A stretch of 64,000 bases of DNA from assembly GCA_959601495.1 (NCBI GenBank), contig CAUGPT010000005.1:1-64000 (forward strand), written 5' to 3'. A model generated the notes under the pieces. It was not told the DNA's origin and did no database searches. It saw only the letters and a list, made by a program, of their open reading frames with translations. The translations under genes were made by a program, and so were the position numbers. Positions 8,547 to 17,148 of the stretch are shown in pieces. The first letter of the stretch is position 1; the number at the start of each line of letters is the position of its first letter. This stretch comes from Avispirillum sp959601495 (GTDB lineage Bacteria > Bacillota > Clostridia > Oscillospirales > CAG-272).

Positions 8547-8771
8547 GTGACCCTTGCCGGATGCGGTGAGAACGGCGGCGGAACAGTCGAGCGCGTCTGC
8601 CTTGACGCGGTGAGCGCCCGCAGACTGCGTAATCTGGGAGTTCTGCCGGGTACATACGTAAGCGTCGTCGGACGGCGGCGCGCGGCGGTAATTATTAAAG
8701 CGCGCGGCGTGCGCTACGCCGTGGGCATAGAATGCGCCGCAGGCATATTTCTGAGGGCGGGCGGCAAATGA
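8547..8771 (+). CDS. feoA: Ferrous iron transport protein A (FeoA)
   Basis: This 74-aa protein has the SH3-like FeoA fold signature: RLRNLGVLPGTYVSVVGR followed by a beta-rich C-terminal half ending with ...YAVGIECAAGIFLRAGG. FeoA assists the FeoB GTPase channel on the cytoplasmic face. It starts at GTG (8547) with AAAGGG upstream; the ATG two bases earlier is out of frame and stops at once. It overlaps feoB by ATGA. Confidence 0.85.
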   Translation: MTLAGCGENGGGTVERVCLDAVSARRLRNLGVLPGTYVSVVGRRRAAVIIKARGVRYAVGIECAAGIFLRAGGK

Positions 8772-10699
8772 GAGAGCCCGAGCTGAAAATAGCGCTTGCC
8801 GGCAACCCGAACTGCGGCAAGACGACGCTTTTCAACGCCTTTACGGGCGCGCGCCTTAAAGCCGCAAACTTTCCCGGGGTGACGGTGGAGATAAAAGAAC
8901 GCGAATTTGAAGCCTGCGAAAAAACGGTGCGCCTTTTTGATCTGCCGGGCACATATTCTCTTGACGCCGCGAGCGAAGAAGAAAGGCTTGCCTGCGACTT
9001 TATCTCGGGCAAAGTCGGCGGCGCGGATGTTATAATCAATGTTGCGGACGCTTCCTGCCTTGAGCGAAGTCTGTATCTGACGCTTCAGCTTCTTGAAATA
9101 AATATTCCCACGGTGCTTTGTCTTAACATGACGGATATAGTAAAGCGCCGCGGTATGCATCTTGACTGTGAAAAGCTCGGCGGGCTGCTGGGCATTGCCG
9201 CGGTTCCCGTTTGCGCAAGGCGCCGCGAGGGTCTTAAAGAGCTTATAGCGGCTGCGGTGAGCGCAGCGGGGTCGGGCAGACATGACAGCGCGAAAAGTCT
9301 TTGCCGGATATACTCTTCGGTCGGGTGCGGGACAAAAACGGACCCCGCGGCGGAGAATATGCGGCGACGCGGCGGACATGAAACGAAACGGGACCGCGCG
9401 TCAAACGGCATTTGGCGACGCGGCGGATATGAAACAAAACGGGACCCCGCGGCGGACGACATTGGACGGTACGCCGCGGCAAAAAAGCTTGCCGCGCTTT
9501 GCTGCCCGGACTGCGGCAGCGTTTCCCGTGTCACCGACAAAGTCGATGCCGTCTTTACTCACCGATTTTTCGGTTTTCCCATTCTTGTGCTCGTCGGCGC
9601 TCTTGTCCTTTTCGCTTCGTTTGCGACAGGAGATTTTCTGGCAAAGTATACCGACGGCGCAATGCTTTACATATCGTCCAGCGTCGAAATGCTTCTTTCG
9701 GGAGTCGGCGCGGCGCCGTGGCTCGTCTCCCTTTTTGTTGACGGCATTCTCGGCGGATTTTCAAGCGTTGTTTCTTTTCTGCCGAATATTGCTGTGCTGT
9801 TTTTTCTGCTCGGCATGCTTGAGGACAGCGGCTACATGGCACGGGCGGCTTACAACGCCGACGGCATAATGCGTCATGTCGGTCTTTCTGGCAAGGCGTT
9901 CATCCCCATGCTTCTCGGCTTCGGGTGCTCTGTTCCCGCTGTTATGGCGGCGAGAACGCTAGAGGGCAAAAAAGAGCGGTTCGCGGCTGTAATGTCCGTT
10001 CCGTTCGTCGCGTGCACCGCGCGGCTTCCCGTATGTCTGATGCTCGCAAAAACGTTTTTTTCCGCAAATCCCGCGGCGGCGGCAGTGGCTGCCTATTTTG
10101 CGTCGGTCACGGTTGCAATGCTGTGCGCGGCGCTGCTTTCGCGGTCGGGGCGCAGAGAAAAACGCATGTTTATACTTGAGCTTCCCGACTACAAAATGCC
10201 GTCGCTGCGGTCGGTTTTTACATACACATTTGACAAATCAAAAGAATATCTCAAAAGAGCGGGCACCGTGATAGTGCTTGCGTCCGCCGCGGTGTGGGCA
10301 CTTTGCGGCACATACGGCGCAAGATGCCCCGGAGAGGCTTTGGGCAGAATATTTGCCCCGCTTTACTTTCCGTGCGGTTTCGGTACATGGCAGCTTGCAC
10401 TTGCACTGATTTCCGGCATCGCCGCAAAGGAGGTCGTTGTGTCGTCTCTTGCGGTGCTGTATTCCTGCAGAACCGCAGAGGAGGTCGGCGCAGCCCTTTG
10501 CGCGTCCGGATTTACGACGGCAAACGCGGCATCTCTCATGGTATTTGTGCTCTTATATACGCCCTGCGCGGCTGCTCTTGCCGCGATTCGGCGCGAAACG
10601 GGCAGCCCTGCTGCGGCACTGCTCAGCGCGGCGGGGCAGTTTTTGGCGGCGTGGCTTGTGTCGGCTGCCGTATACGGCGTGTGTCGGCTTGTTATGTGA
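8768..10699 (+). CDS. feoB: Ferrous iron transporter FeoB
   Basis: The 643-aa protein has an N-terminal G domain: G1 GNPNCGKTT (about residue 13), G2 NFPGVTVE, G3 DLPGTYSL and G4 NMTD. Two nucleoside-recognition (Gate) membrane blocks follow, with GYMARAAYNADGIMRHVGLSGKAF...LLGFGCSVPAVMAARTLE, as in FeoB. It imports Fe2+ across the cytoplasmic membrane. The linker between the G domain and the membrane part carries three tandem 17-residue repeats not seen in normal FeoB. The start is the ATG at 8768 overlapping the feoA stop. It is shorter than E. coli FeoB (773 aa), partly from a reduced C-terminus. Confidence 0.93.
   Translation: MREPELKIALAGNPNCGKTTLFNAFTGARLKAANFPGVTVEIKEREFEACEKTVRLFDLPGTYSLDAASEEERLACDFISGKVGGADVIINVADASCLERSLYLTLQLLEINIPTVLCLNMTDIVKRRGMHLDCEKLGGLLGIAAVPVCARRREGLKELIAAAVSAAGSGRHDSAKSLCRIYSSVGCGTKTDPAAENMRRRGGHETKRDRASNGIWRRGGYETKRDPAADDIGRYAAAKKLAALCCPDCGSVSRVTDKVDAVFTHRFFGFPILVLVGALVLFASFATGDFLAKYTDGAMLYISSSVEMLLSGVGAAPWLVSLFVDGILGGFSSVVSFLPNIAVLFFLLGMLEDSGYMARAAYNADGIMRHVGLSGKAFIPMLLGFGCSVPAVMAARTLEGKKERFAAVMSVPFVACTARLPVCLMLAKTFFSANPAAAAVAAYFASVTVAMLCAALLSRSGRREKRMFILELPDYKMPSLRSVFTYTFDKSKEYLKRAGTVIVLASAAVWALCGTYGARCPGEALGRIFAPLYFPCGFGTWQLALALISGIAAKEVVVSSLAVLYSCRTAEEVGAALCASGFTTANAASLMVFVLLYTPCAAALAAIRRETGSPAAALLSAAGQFLAAWLVSAAVYGVCRLVM
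9332..9484 (+). repeat. Three 51-bp tandem repeats inside feoB
   Basis: Three 51-bp units encode 17-residue copies starting TKTDPAAENM, TKRDRASNGI and TKRDPAADDI. The best conserved parts, 9363-9395 and 9414-9446, differ at only about two of 33 bases. The repeats keep frame and add a basic, hydrophilic linker. Confidence 0.85.
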
Positions 10700-10740
10700 A
10701 AAAGTAAACAATGCATTTATGTGCTGAAAGGAATATAAAA

Positions 10741-12180
10741 ATGACAGAAAATCTGAAAGTTTTGCCCACTCCCAAGGGCTGGTGGAAAAACGGAGGAAAC
10801 TGCTTTGTTGAGGAAAAGATATGCGGAGAGTTTGAGGGCGCTCGCGCCGCTTTCTGCGAGGACGCAAAGCGCTGCGGCTTTGACTTTTCCGACGGCGAGG
10901 GCGGAATTTACGTTGAAAAGGACGCCGCTATGGAGCGCGACGAATACAAGCTCTGCATAAAGGACTCAAGAATTCGCCTTTCCTCCGGCGGCGAGGAAGG
11001 CGCTCATTACGGCTTTGCAACACTTTTGCAGCTTATGAAAAAACATGACGGCAGGCTGCTTCTTGACAGCGTTACCGTCTGCGACAAGCCCGACTGCGCA
11101 TACCGAGGACTGCTTGTAGACTGCGCGCGCAGCCTGCACCCCGTGGCACTCATGGAAAAATATGTGGATATGTGCCGGCTTTACAAGATAAAATATCTGC
11201 ATATCCATTTTTCCGACGACGAAAGCTATGCGCTGCCGTCAAAGGCGTTTCCGCTTCTGACGACGGAGGGCAGAAGCTATACGGAGAAAGATATTGCAAG
11301 GCTCAGGGAATATGCGTCAAGCCGCGGCGTCAGCATTGTACCGGAGATAGATACTCCCGGGCATTCAACGGTGCTGCAGCAGAAGTATCCCGAGGTTTTC
11401 GGCGATAAGGGAATCCTTAAATTCACACAGTCCGCGATCGACGGCACAAAGCAGCTGTACAGAGAACTGTGCGAGCTTTTCCCCGAGAGCGAATATATAC
11501 ATATCGGCGGCGACGAGTCCCGTCTCGGCTGGTGGATAGACTGCCCCGAGAGCGAGGCATACGGCAGACAGTGCGGCTATCTCCCCGAGGACAGCGCGCC
11601 GGGCATGAGCTCCGCGGAGTATCTCATGCTGCGCTATCTCGCGCACTTTATCGCGGAAAACGCGAAAACCGTTATTTCCTGCGGCAAAAAGCCTATCGTT
11701 TGGGAGGGCTTTCATAAGATTACAAACGGCATGATACCCAAAGAATGCAGCGTTATGGTGTTTGACTCAAGCTACCAGCTCACATCATCGCTCGTATCGG
11801 ACGGCTTTGACGTTATAAACTGCTCATGGCTGCCCACATATGTGGTAACGCCCACATGGTTCTACAGCGAGAGCGACTGCTTTGACTGGGATATATGCTC
11901 ATACGGTACCATAAACGAGGCATCGCCCTATTGCGGCGGTATGATGCGCCTGCCGTACAACTCCCATATGATCGGCGGTCAGCTTTCCAGCTGGGGGGAC
12001 ACGGTGGAAAAGTCATTTGAAACGCCCGCAGTGGGCAGAAGCGACGAATTTGAAAAAATACGCCGCCGTCTGCCGTACATCAGCGAAAACACATGGAACA
12101 TTTCAAAGAGGACCGATTTTGACAGCGCCGCAGACACTCTCTGCGCGGCAGACAAGGTTCTCGATGCGCTGACGCGCTGA
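10741..12180 (+). CDS. Beta-N-acetylhexosaminidase (GH20)
   Basis: The 479-aa product has the GH20 N-terminal accessory domain, then a catalytic barrel with HIHFSDDESY, IVPEIDTPGHS and the catalytic Asp-Glu pair in HIGGDESRLGWW. It should release terminal GlcNAc/GalNAc from glycans by substrate-assisted catalysis. No signal peptide is visible, so it probably acts inside the cell on imported oligosaccharides. The ATG at 10741 is preceded by AAAGGA at 8 nt; the upstream in-frame ATG at 10711 lacks an SD. Products could feed the nagA/nagB pathway encoded at 53.4-56.7 kb. Confidence 0.92.
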   Translation: MTENLKVLPTPKGWWKNGGNCFVEEKICGEFEGARAAFCEDAKRCGFDFSDGEGGIYVEKDAAMERDEYKLCIKDSRIRLSSGGEEGAHYGFATLLQLMKKHDGRLLLDSVTVCDKPDCAYRGLLVDCARSLHPVALMEKYVDMCRLYKIKYLHIHFSDDESYALPSKAFPLLTTEGRSYTEKDIARLREYASSRGVSIVPEIDTPGHSTVLQQKYPEVFGDKGILKFTQSAIDGTKQLYRELCELFPESEYIHIGGDESRLGWWIDCPESEAYGRQCGYLPEDSAPGMSSAEYLMLRYLAHFIAENAKTVISCGKKPIVWEGFHKITNGMIPKECSVMVFDSSYQLTSSLVSDGFDVINCSWLPTYVVTPTWFYSESDCFDWDICSYGTINEASPYCGGMMRLPYNSHMIGGQLSSWGDTVEKSFETPAVGRSDEFEKIRRRLPYISENTWNISKRTDFDSAADTLCAADKVLDALTR

Positions 12181-12264
12181 ATCACGAAGCCGCCGCGACA
12201 GTCATATTTCGGCGCTCGGACAAGTATAATTGACTGAGAGGACGAAAGCGAAGGAAGAAGAACA

Positions 12265-13566
12265 ATGAAACTTCGAAAATTTGATCTGAAAGATAAAAAA
12301 ACGCTTCTGGCAGTGGCGGCGGTATGCACTGCGTTTGTTTTGCTGTTCGGCGGCATTATAACGGCGGTGGCGCTTATATCCCGCTGCAAAGAAACCCCCC
12401 ACGAGGAGGCGGCTGCCGCGGTGGAGCATATGCGCGGCGTCTGGATAGCGTCGGTATCGAATATCGATTTTCCCTCGGCTCCCGATCTTACAAAGGAGCA
12501 GCTGGAGAGCGAGCTTGACAGCATAGTAGATACTGCCGATGCGGCGGGGCTCAACGCCGTATTTTTCCAGGTGCGCCCCAGTGCGGACGCACTGTACGCT
12601 TCCGATATTTTCCCCGTCAGCAGGTATATGTCAACGGACGGCACTCTGACCCTTGACGCGCTGGAATACTTATGCGCGGCGGCGCACAAAAAAGGCATAG
12701 CGGTGCACGCGTGGATAAACCCGCTGCGGGTCGCGGCGGGCGGCGACATCGACTCTCTGCCGGACAACAGCCCCGCAAAGAAAAATCCCGCATGGGTGGT
12801 GAAATACGCGGACGGCAAGCTGTATTTCGACTGCGGCAGGGAAGAGGTAAGAAAACTTATCTGCGACGGCATAAAAGAGATAGTTGAAAACTATGATGTC
12901 GACGGCGTTGTTTTTGACGACTATTTCTATCCGTATCCGAAATACATACAGGCTTCCGACGGCACGAGCGCTCTCGCCGAGTTTGACGACGGCGATACCT
13001 TTGCCGAGTACGGACGCGATTTTGACGATATAGGCGATTGGCGGCGCGACAACGTAAATAAGCTTGTGCGCGGCGCATACGAAACCGTAAAATCCGCCGA
13101 TGAGCACTGCGCCTTCGGCGTTGCTCCCTTCGGCATCTGGAAAAACGGCTACGGCGACGAAAGCGGCAGCGAAACACGCGGCTCGCAGTCGTACTACGAC
13201 ATATACTGCGACACCGTTGCGTGGATAGAGGGCGGATATGTGGACTACGTTGCCCCGCAGCTGTACTGGCGCGAGAGCGAGAGCGCCGCGCCGTATGACG
13301 CTTTGTGCGACTGGTGGAGCAGTACGGTCGAGGAAAAAGGCGACGGCATAAAGCTTATAATATGCCACGCGGCGTACCGCTATGAGGACGACTGGGAGAA
13401 TCCGACGGGAACAATGCTTTCTCAGCTCAGGTACGCAAGCGAAAAAAATGTGTACAGCGGCAGCGTTTTCTACGGCTATGAGGAAATAAGGGATAACCTG
13501 CACGGCATACGCGATGAGTTGCTCGAATTCTACGGAGCGAAAAACAGCGAAGAAAGTACAAATTAA
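12265..13566 (+). CDS. Membrane-anchored glycoside hydrolase-like protein (GHL10/YngK family)
   Basis: Residues about 12-33 form a signal anchor. The rest matches the GHL10 (former DUF187) barrel: MRGVWIASVSNIDFPS, GLNAVFFQVRPSADALY, HAWINPLRV, VDGVVFDDYFYP, FGVAPFGIW and YVDYVAPQLYW are family landmarks. Relatives are extracellular enzymes thought to act on cell-wall or other polysaccharides; the reaction is not established. It follows the GH20 gene by 84 bp. In that gap TATAAT at 12225-12230 with TCATATT upstream resembles a sporulation sigma-E promoter (weak inference). Confidence 0.82.
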   Translation: MKLRKFDLKDKKTLLAVAAVCTAFVLLFGGIITAVALISRCKETPHEEAAAAVEHMRGVWIASVSNIDFPSAPDLTKEQLESELDSIVDTADAAGLNAVFFQVRPSADALYASDIFPVSRYMSTDGTLTLDALEYLCAAAHKKGIAVHAWINPLRVAAGGDIDSLPDNSPAKKNPAWVVKYADGKLYFDCGREEVRKLICDGIKEIVENYDVDGVVFDDYFYPYPKYIQASDGTSALAEFDDGDTFAEYGRDFDDIGDWRRDNVNKLVRGAYETVKSADEHCAFGVAPFGIWKNGYGDESGSETRGSQSYYDIYCDTVAWIEGGYVDYVAPQLYWRESESAAPYDALCDWWSSTVEEKGDGIKLIICHAAYRYEDDWENPTGTMLSQLRYASEKNVYSGSVFYGYEEIRDNLHGIRDELLEFYGAKNSEESTN

Positions 13567-13591
13567 TTGCGATTCTGTTGCGGCGTCCGTG

Positions 13592-13620
13592 TTGACTTTG
13601 CCGCGCGGATGGTGTATTAT
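13592..13620 (+). promoter_or_regulatory. Sigma-A promoter before the 189-aa membrane protein
   Basis: TTGACT (13592-13597), 17-nt spacer, TATTAT (13615-13620), 44 bp before the start codon. Confidence 0.75.
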
Positions 13621-13664
13621 ATTTATAAGAAAGTATACAAAAGAGCGATCGGAGGCTTTGTTAT

Positions 13665-14234
13665 ATGAGCAAAAAGAAAAGATTTTGGGATTTGTTGTCG
13701 CAGGCACCTCTGATCGTCGGCTTTCTGGCGCTTTCCGGCATAGTATCGTATTTTGTAATAATGCTGCTTCGCTGGATAGAGGAGCTTATGGGTGCCGACG
13801 GCGGCATGCTCCACACGGTGCTTGTGGGCGTTGACGTTGCCCTAGGCATATGCCTTTGCGTTTTCGCAACCTTTATCTATATGCGCCGACTCGGTGCAAA
13901 CGACGTTAACTATCTCAGAGGGCACGGCGCGTCCGACAGCGATCTTTCGCCCGATACGGGCATGGCTGCTGCGGCATTCGCCTTCGGTGCGGTTCTGTAT
14001 GGGCTTGCGCTGTGGCTTCTCGGTATTTTCGGCTGGGAGTTTTTCTCCGGTCCCATAGCGTATATGTCCGCGGCGCTCAACTTCCGCTGGGGCACGGGCA
14101 TACCGGACGGCGATATGGTCTTTTGGTGCAGGCTTGTCGGATTTGTCGTGTATATGGCAGCGGTATTTCCCGCAATGCTTCTCGGCTACAAAGACGGCTT
14201 TACAAAACGCCTCTCCGCCGGCGACGCGAAATAA
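13665..14234 (+). CDS. Four-helix membrane protein of unknown function
   Basis: This 189-aa protein has four hydrophobic segments (about residues 12-36, 45-70, 102-125, 153-175) with a short basic N-terminus and C-terminus. I do not recognise the family. It has its own promoter, GGAGG 9 nt before ATG, and its own terminator, so it appears to be a single-gene unit. Confidence 0.75.
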   Translation: MSKKKRFWDLLSQAPLIVGFLALSGIVSYFVIMLLRWIEELMGADGGMLHTVLVGVDVALGICLCVFATFIYMRRLGANDVNYLRGHGASDSDLSPDTGMAAAAFAFGAVLYGLALWLLGIFGWEFFSGPIAYMSAALNFRWGTGIPDGDMVFWCRLVGFVVYMAAVFPAMLLGYKDGFTKRLSAGDAK

Positions 14235-14258
14235 GATTTGCTTTTTATAAAAAATGAA

Positions 14259-14300
14259 TATATCGCCCTTATAAGGAAAATCCTATAAGGGCGATATTTT
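14259..14300 (+). terminator. Terminator
   Basis: Long stem ATATCGCCCTTATAAGGA / TCCTATAAGGGCGATAT with one bulged base and an AAA loop, followed by TTTT. Confidence 0.85.
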
Positions 14301-14330
14301 ATTGTTTTTTATGGGGAGATGTGGTATCAT

Positions 14331-14789
14331 ATGGTTGAACTTGACAGGCGCCTCAAAGCGGTTTCGGCATTTTTCTGCGTAAAGCTGTTTGTGCTCGGCG
14401 GCGCGTATTACTGCCTTCTGGAGCTTTTATGGAGAGGGCGGACCCACTGGACGATGCTTCTCATGGGCGGAACGGCGATAACGATACTGTATTTCGTTTT
14501 CAGCGAAAAGCTTTCCGTGGGACCCGTTGCGAAATGCGTTGCCTGCGCGCTTCTGGTGACCGCCGCCGAGTTTATCTGCGGTTGCATAGTAAACCTTTGG
14601 CTGGGCTGGGACGTCTGGGACTACTCTGGACGCAAATTCAACGTTCTGGGGCAGATATGCCCCCTGTTCACTCTTTTCTGGGGGCTGCTTTCAATTCCCG
14701 GAGCATATATAAGCCGGGTGCTGCACAGGCTGCATGACATCACCGTTACGAAAGAGATCATGAAATATGAAAAACAAGCAAAGATATAA
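14331..14789 (+). CDS. Putative ABC-transporter type IV (CmpB-like) membrane protein
   Basis: The 152-aa product has four membrane helices and the family signature EFICGCIVNLWLGWDVWDYS followed by FNVLGQICPLFTLFWGLLS, as in Pfam ABC_trans_CmpB. The biochemical role of this family is not established, despite its name. I chose the ATG at 14331; the in-frame ATG at 14319 sits directly against the GGGGAG SD with no spacer. It overlaps the next gene by 23 bp. Confidence 0.78.
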   Translation: MVELDRRLKAVSAFFCVKLFVLGGAYYCLLELLWRGRTHWTMLLMGGTAITILYFVFSEKLSVGPVAKCVACALLVTAAEFICGCIVNLWLGWDVWDYSGRKFNVLGQICPLFTLFWGLLSIPGAYISRVLHRLHDITVTKEIMKYEKQAKI

Positions 14790-15654
14790 CAAAACTTTGC
14801 CGAAAGTGCTGCGCACGGCGTGCGCGGCACTTATCGCCGCGGCGGCGGTCATATTCGTGTGGGACGCTTTCCGTCCCGCCGAAACATTAACCGACGGGGC
14901 AGAGTGCGAATTTCACTTTATTGACGTGGGGCAGGGCGACTGCTCGATGTTCTTTGACAAAAACAGTACCGTGGTAGTTGACGCGGGCACTACGGAAAGC
15001 GGAGAAGCGACACTTGAATACATCCGCAGATATACAGATACACTGGACTATCTCATACTTACGCATCCGCACGAGGATCACATCGGCGGCGCGGCGGAGC
15101 TTATTGAGGGACTTCGGGTCAAAAACGTACTTATGACCGATGCCGCCTCGGACACATATACATTCACTCATCTTCTGGATGTGATCGAGAGCGGCAATGT
15201 AAACGTCATGCAGGCAAAAGCGGGCGAGCAGCTCGAAGCCGGAGGCATGAAGATCACCGTGCTCGCGCCTCTTTCCGCTTTTGATAACTACAACAATTAC
15301 AGCATGGTGGTGCGTATAGACTACGGCGCGGTTTCCGCGGTAGTTACGGGAGACGCCGAAAAAGCCTCCGACAGGCTGATGCTGAAAAAGTGGGGCAGCG
15401 AGGGTCTTCGTGCCGATGTGCTGAAGCTTGCGCATCACGGTTCGTCCACATCCACCTCAAAGAATTTTCTTGAGGCGGTGGACCCGCAGTGGACTGTGAT
15501 ATCCTGCGGCAAAAACAACAGCTACGGGCACCCCCATGCCGAAACTCTCGCGCTGCTTTCCGAGTTTGACATACCGTATGTCAGAACGGACGAGCTCGGT
15601 ACGGTAGTTTTCAAAACAGACGGAAAGGTTCTTGAGCTCGAGAATGACCGGTAA
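14767..15654 (+). CDS. Secreted or anchored ComEC-like metallo-beta-lactamase-fold hydrolase
   Basis: The 295-aa product has a basic N-terminus and one hydrophobic segment (about residues 17-36), then a metallo-beta-lactamase domain. Motifs are FIDVGQGDCSMFF, VVVDAGTTE, the metal site THPHEDHIGG, VTGDAEK and LKLAHHGSSTSTS. This is the soluble hydrolase domain found in ComEC/Rec2 and in stand-alone exported nucleases or phosphodiesterases. The lack of the ComEC channel domain argues against a direct DNA uptake role. It is translationally coupled to the upstream CmpB-like gene. Confidence 0.86.
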   Translation: MKNKQRYNKTLPKVLRTACAALIAAAAVIFVWDAFRPAETLTDGAECEFHFIDVGQGDCSMFFDKNSTVVVDAGTTESGEATLEYIRRYTDTLDYLILTHPHEDHIGGAAELIEGLRVKNVLMTDAASDTYTFTHLLDVIESGNVNVMQAKAGEQLEAGGMKITVLAPLSAFDNYNNYSMVVRIDYGAVSAVVTGDAEKASDRLMLKKWGSEGLRADVLKLAHHGSSTSTSKNFLEAVDPQWTVISCGKNNSYGHPHAETLALLSEFDIPYVRTDELGTVVFKTDGKVLELENDR

Positions 15655-15762
15655 GCCGCGGCAGGAGCGCGCCGCACGCCGAAAAACGGGGCGCGGGGCT
15701 GCGTCTTGCGGTTTGAGATTCGGCTGCGGTGCAGCCGCGCAGAGAAATAAATGCCGAAATAC

Positions 15763-15802
15763 AAGGCGGCTCCCGCAGATGTTCTCTGCGAGAGCCGTCT
15801 TG
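15763..15802. terminator. Terminator between convergent MBL gene and spo0A
   Basis: AAGGCGGCTCCCGCAGA / TCTGCGAGAGCCGTCTT forms a long stem with a few G-U pairs and is followed by TGTTT. The 100 bp on each side hold no supported gene. Confidence 0.65.
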
Positions 15803-15889
15803 TTTAATGGGTAGGTAAGGATATGAAAAAAGTTTTAGACAATGTTAGGTTCGGCCGACACATATGCCGGCGCTGACAGAAGCAGCTGC

Positions 15890-16666
15890 TCAGCGGATCT
15901 TGTATTTCAGACGCAGGTTATCCGCGATCATGGCGATAAACTCGCTGTTCGTCGGCTTTCCGCGGTTGTTTTGTATAGTGTATCCGAAATACGAGTTCAG
16001 GGTATCTATGTCTCCGCGATCCCATGCAACCTCGATAGCGTGGCGTATTGCACGCTCCACACGGGAGGTCGTTGTAGAATACTTCTTTGCAACCGATGGG
16101 TACAGCACCTTCGTTACCGAGTTGATTATATCGTTGTCGCTTATAGTCATCAGTATTGCCGTGCGAAGGTACTGATATCCTTTTATATGGGCAGGCACCC
16201 CGATCTGGTGGATTATCTTTGTTACCTGTGCTTCAATATCGGGAGGCGCCGCATTGGTGCCGCTGGGCGCGATGGAACCGTCCGCCCGTCCCTTGTATAT
16301 TGAGCATATATGCTCTGCAAGGCTTGTATAATCAAGGGGCTTGGGCAGGCAGAGCACTGCGCCCGCGCGGGCTGCCTCAAGGAATATGTTCTGATTTGTT
16401 ACAAGAGAGGCGATTATAAACGCCGGTGCCTTGTCCGCACCGTAGTTCTGTGCCATTGCCTGGCGGATAAGACCTATGCCGTCAAGCTTTGAGAGCCATA
16501 CATCGGCTATTACTATATCGGGATGATTTCTGATAATCGATTTCAGAGCTTCTTCTCCGTTTGATACCTCCTCAACAAAACGTATTCCCGCGCGAAGCAG
16601 CGCATCTCTGCACATTCTTTTGTTTTCCGAGTTTTCATCTGCAATGAGTATTTTGATTTTTTCCAT
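15890..16666 (-). CDS. spo0A: Sporulation master regulator Spo0A
   Basis: The 258-aa response regulator has a receiver domain with the acidic pair ADE near residue 10 and the phosphoacceptor Asp in VIADVWLSKLDG. The C-terminal effector domain is unmistakable: HIKGYQYLRTAI, ITKVLYPSVAKKY-type helix and TTSRVERAIRHAIEVAW, the DNA-recognition region. Phosphorylated Spo0A commits the cell to sporulation. GGAGAG precedes the ATG. Many Clostridia have spoIVB beside spo0A; here spo0A stands alone, divergent from metNIQ. Its 200-bp upstream region carries repeats and a candidate 0A box. Confidence 0.97.
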   Translation of the reverse strand: MEKIKILIADENSENKRMCRDALLRAGIRFVEEVSNGEEALKSIIRNHPDIVIADVWLSKLDGIGLIRQAMAQNYGADKAPAFIIASLVTNQNIFLEAARAGAVLCLPKPLDYTSLAEHICSIYKGRADGSIAPSGTNAAPPDIEAQVTKIIHQIGVPAHIKGYQYLRTAILMTISDNDIINSVTKVLYPSVAKKYSTTTSRVERAIRHAIEVAWDRGDIDTLNSYFGYTIQNNRGKPTNSEFIAMIADNLRLKYKIR

Positions 16667-16711
16667 TGTCGTATCTCTCCGTTTTGTGTGAATTTTTACT
16701 GTGTCTATATG

Positions 16712-16793
16712 TTACCATAAACTGGTAATAATTTCAAGTATTTTCCAGTTTTAATTTTGCACAAATTTGGCGAATACAAATTGGTAATAATTT
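16712..16793 (-). promoter_or_regulatory. spo0A upstream control region: dyad, direct repeats and candidate 0A box
   Basis: TTACCA-N5-TGGTAA (16712-16728) is a perfect dyad. Its right arm lies in TGGTAATAATTT (16723-16734), which recurs at 16782-16793, 59 bp away. Between them TTTGGCGAA (16766-16774) differs from the Spo0A-box consensus TTTGTCGAA at one base. Autoregulation is known for Spo0A in Bacillus; its use here is inference. Confidence 0.5.
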
Positions 16794-16892
16794 ACATTTG
16801 TGCTATTTGGTCAACCTTGGCGGGAAATATACGGTGAAAAACCGCAAAATATCCGAAAAATGCAGTATTGACGAATAAATATAAAAAAAAGC

Positions 16893-16921
16893 TTGACAAA
16901 GTCTTTTGTGAATGATAAAAT
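16893..16921 (+). promoter_or_regulatory. Promoter of the metNIQ leader
   Basis: TTGACA (16893-16898), 17-nt spacer, TAAAAT (16916-16921). Just downstream ACCT-GAT-AGGT (16929-16939) is a short dyad overlapping the likely transcript start and could be an operator. Confidence 0.75.
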
Positions 16922-16962
16922 CTAACCAACCTGATAGGTCAGTAAATGAAAGGAGACACGTC

Positions 16963-17079
16963 GTGAAGAACTATTTCGAAGAGCTTATAAGATCGAACTT
17001 TCGCTGCGGACGAATGGAAAGCTCCCGGACACCTTGGAATTGTGCGGGTCTTGTCGGCGTGCCGTCAGTCACTTGCTGA
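16963..17079 (+). CDS. Putative leader peptide (38 aa) of metNIQ
   Basis: GTG at 16963 has AGGAG 7 nt upstream and opens a 38-codon frame ending at TGA 17077-17079, inside a leader that ends in a terminator. The peptide has three Cys codons (17005, 17041, 17074) and one internal Met codon (17014). The first Cys and the Met lie just before the segment that can form an antiterminator. No match to a known peptide comes to mind. It could instead be non-coding structured RNA, so coding is moderate confidence only. Confidence 0.55.
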   Translation: MKNYFEELIRSNFRCGRMESSRTPWNCAGLVGVPSVTC

Positions 17080-17129
17080 AAGCGAGAACGCATAAACGTG
17101 TCCGGGAATCATGGTTCCCGGACTTTTTT
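17023..17129 (+). promoter_or_regulatory. Terminator/antiterminator attenuator before metN
   Basis: Terminator: GTCCGGGAA (17100-17108), 6-nt loop, TTCCCGGAC (17115-17123), six T residues. Alternative: TCCCGGACAC (17023-17032) pairs perfectly over 10 bp with GTGTCCGGGA (17098-17107), which would break the terminator. The first strand lies inside the leader ORF. I see neither SAM-riboswitch nor T-box motifs. Confidence 0.8.
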
Positions 17130-17148
17130 CATAAATTCGGAGGAAACG

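Noticed and set aside
15655..15889. Short frames in the gap before spo0A
   Set aside because: Arg/Gly-rich, no SD, and they cover a terminator hairpin.
16929..17129. metNIQ leader as SAM riboswitch or T-box
   Set aside because: No SAM-I core and no T-box (GGTGGxACCGCG) or specifier-like elements; a leader ORF plus attenuator fits better.
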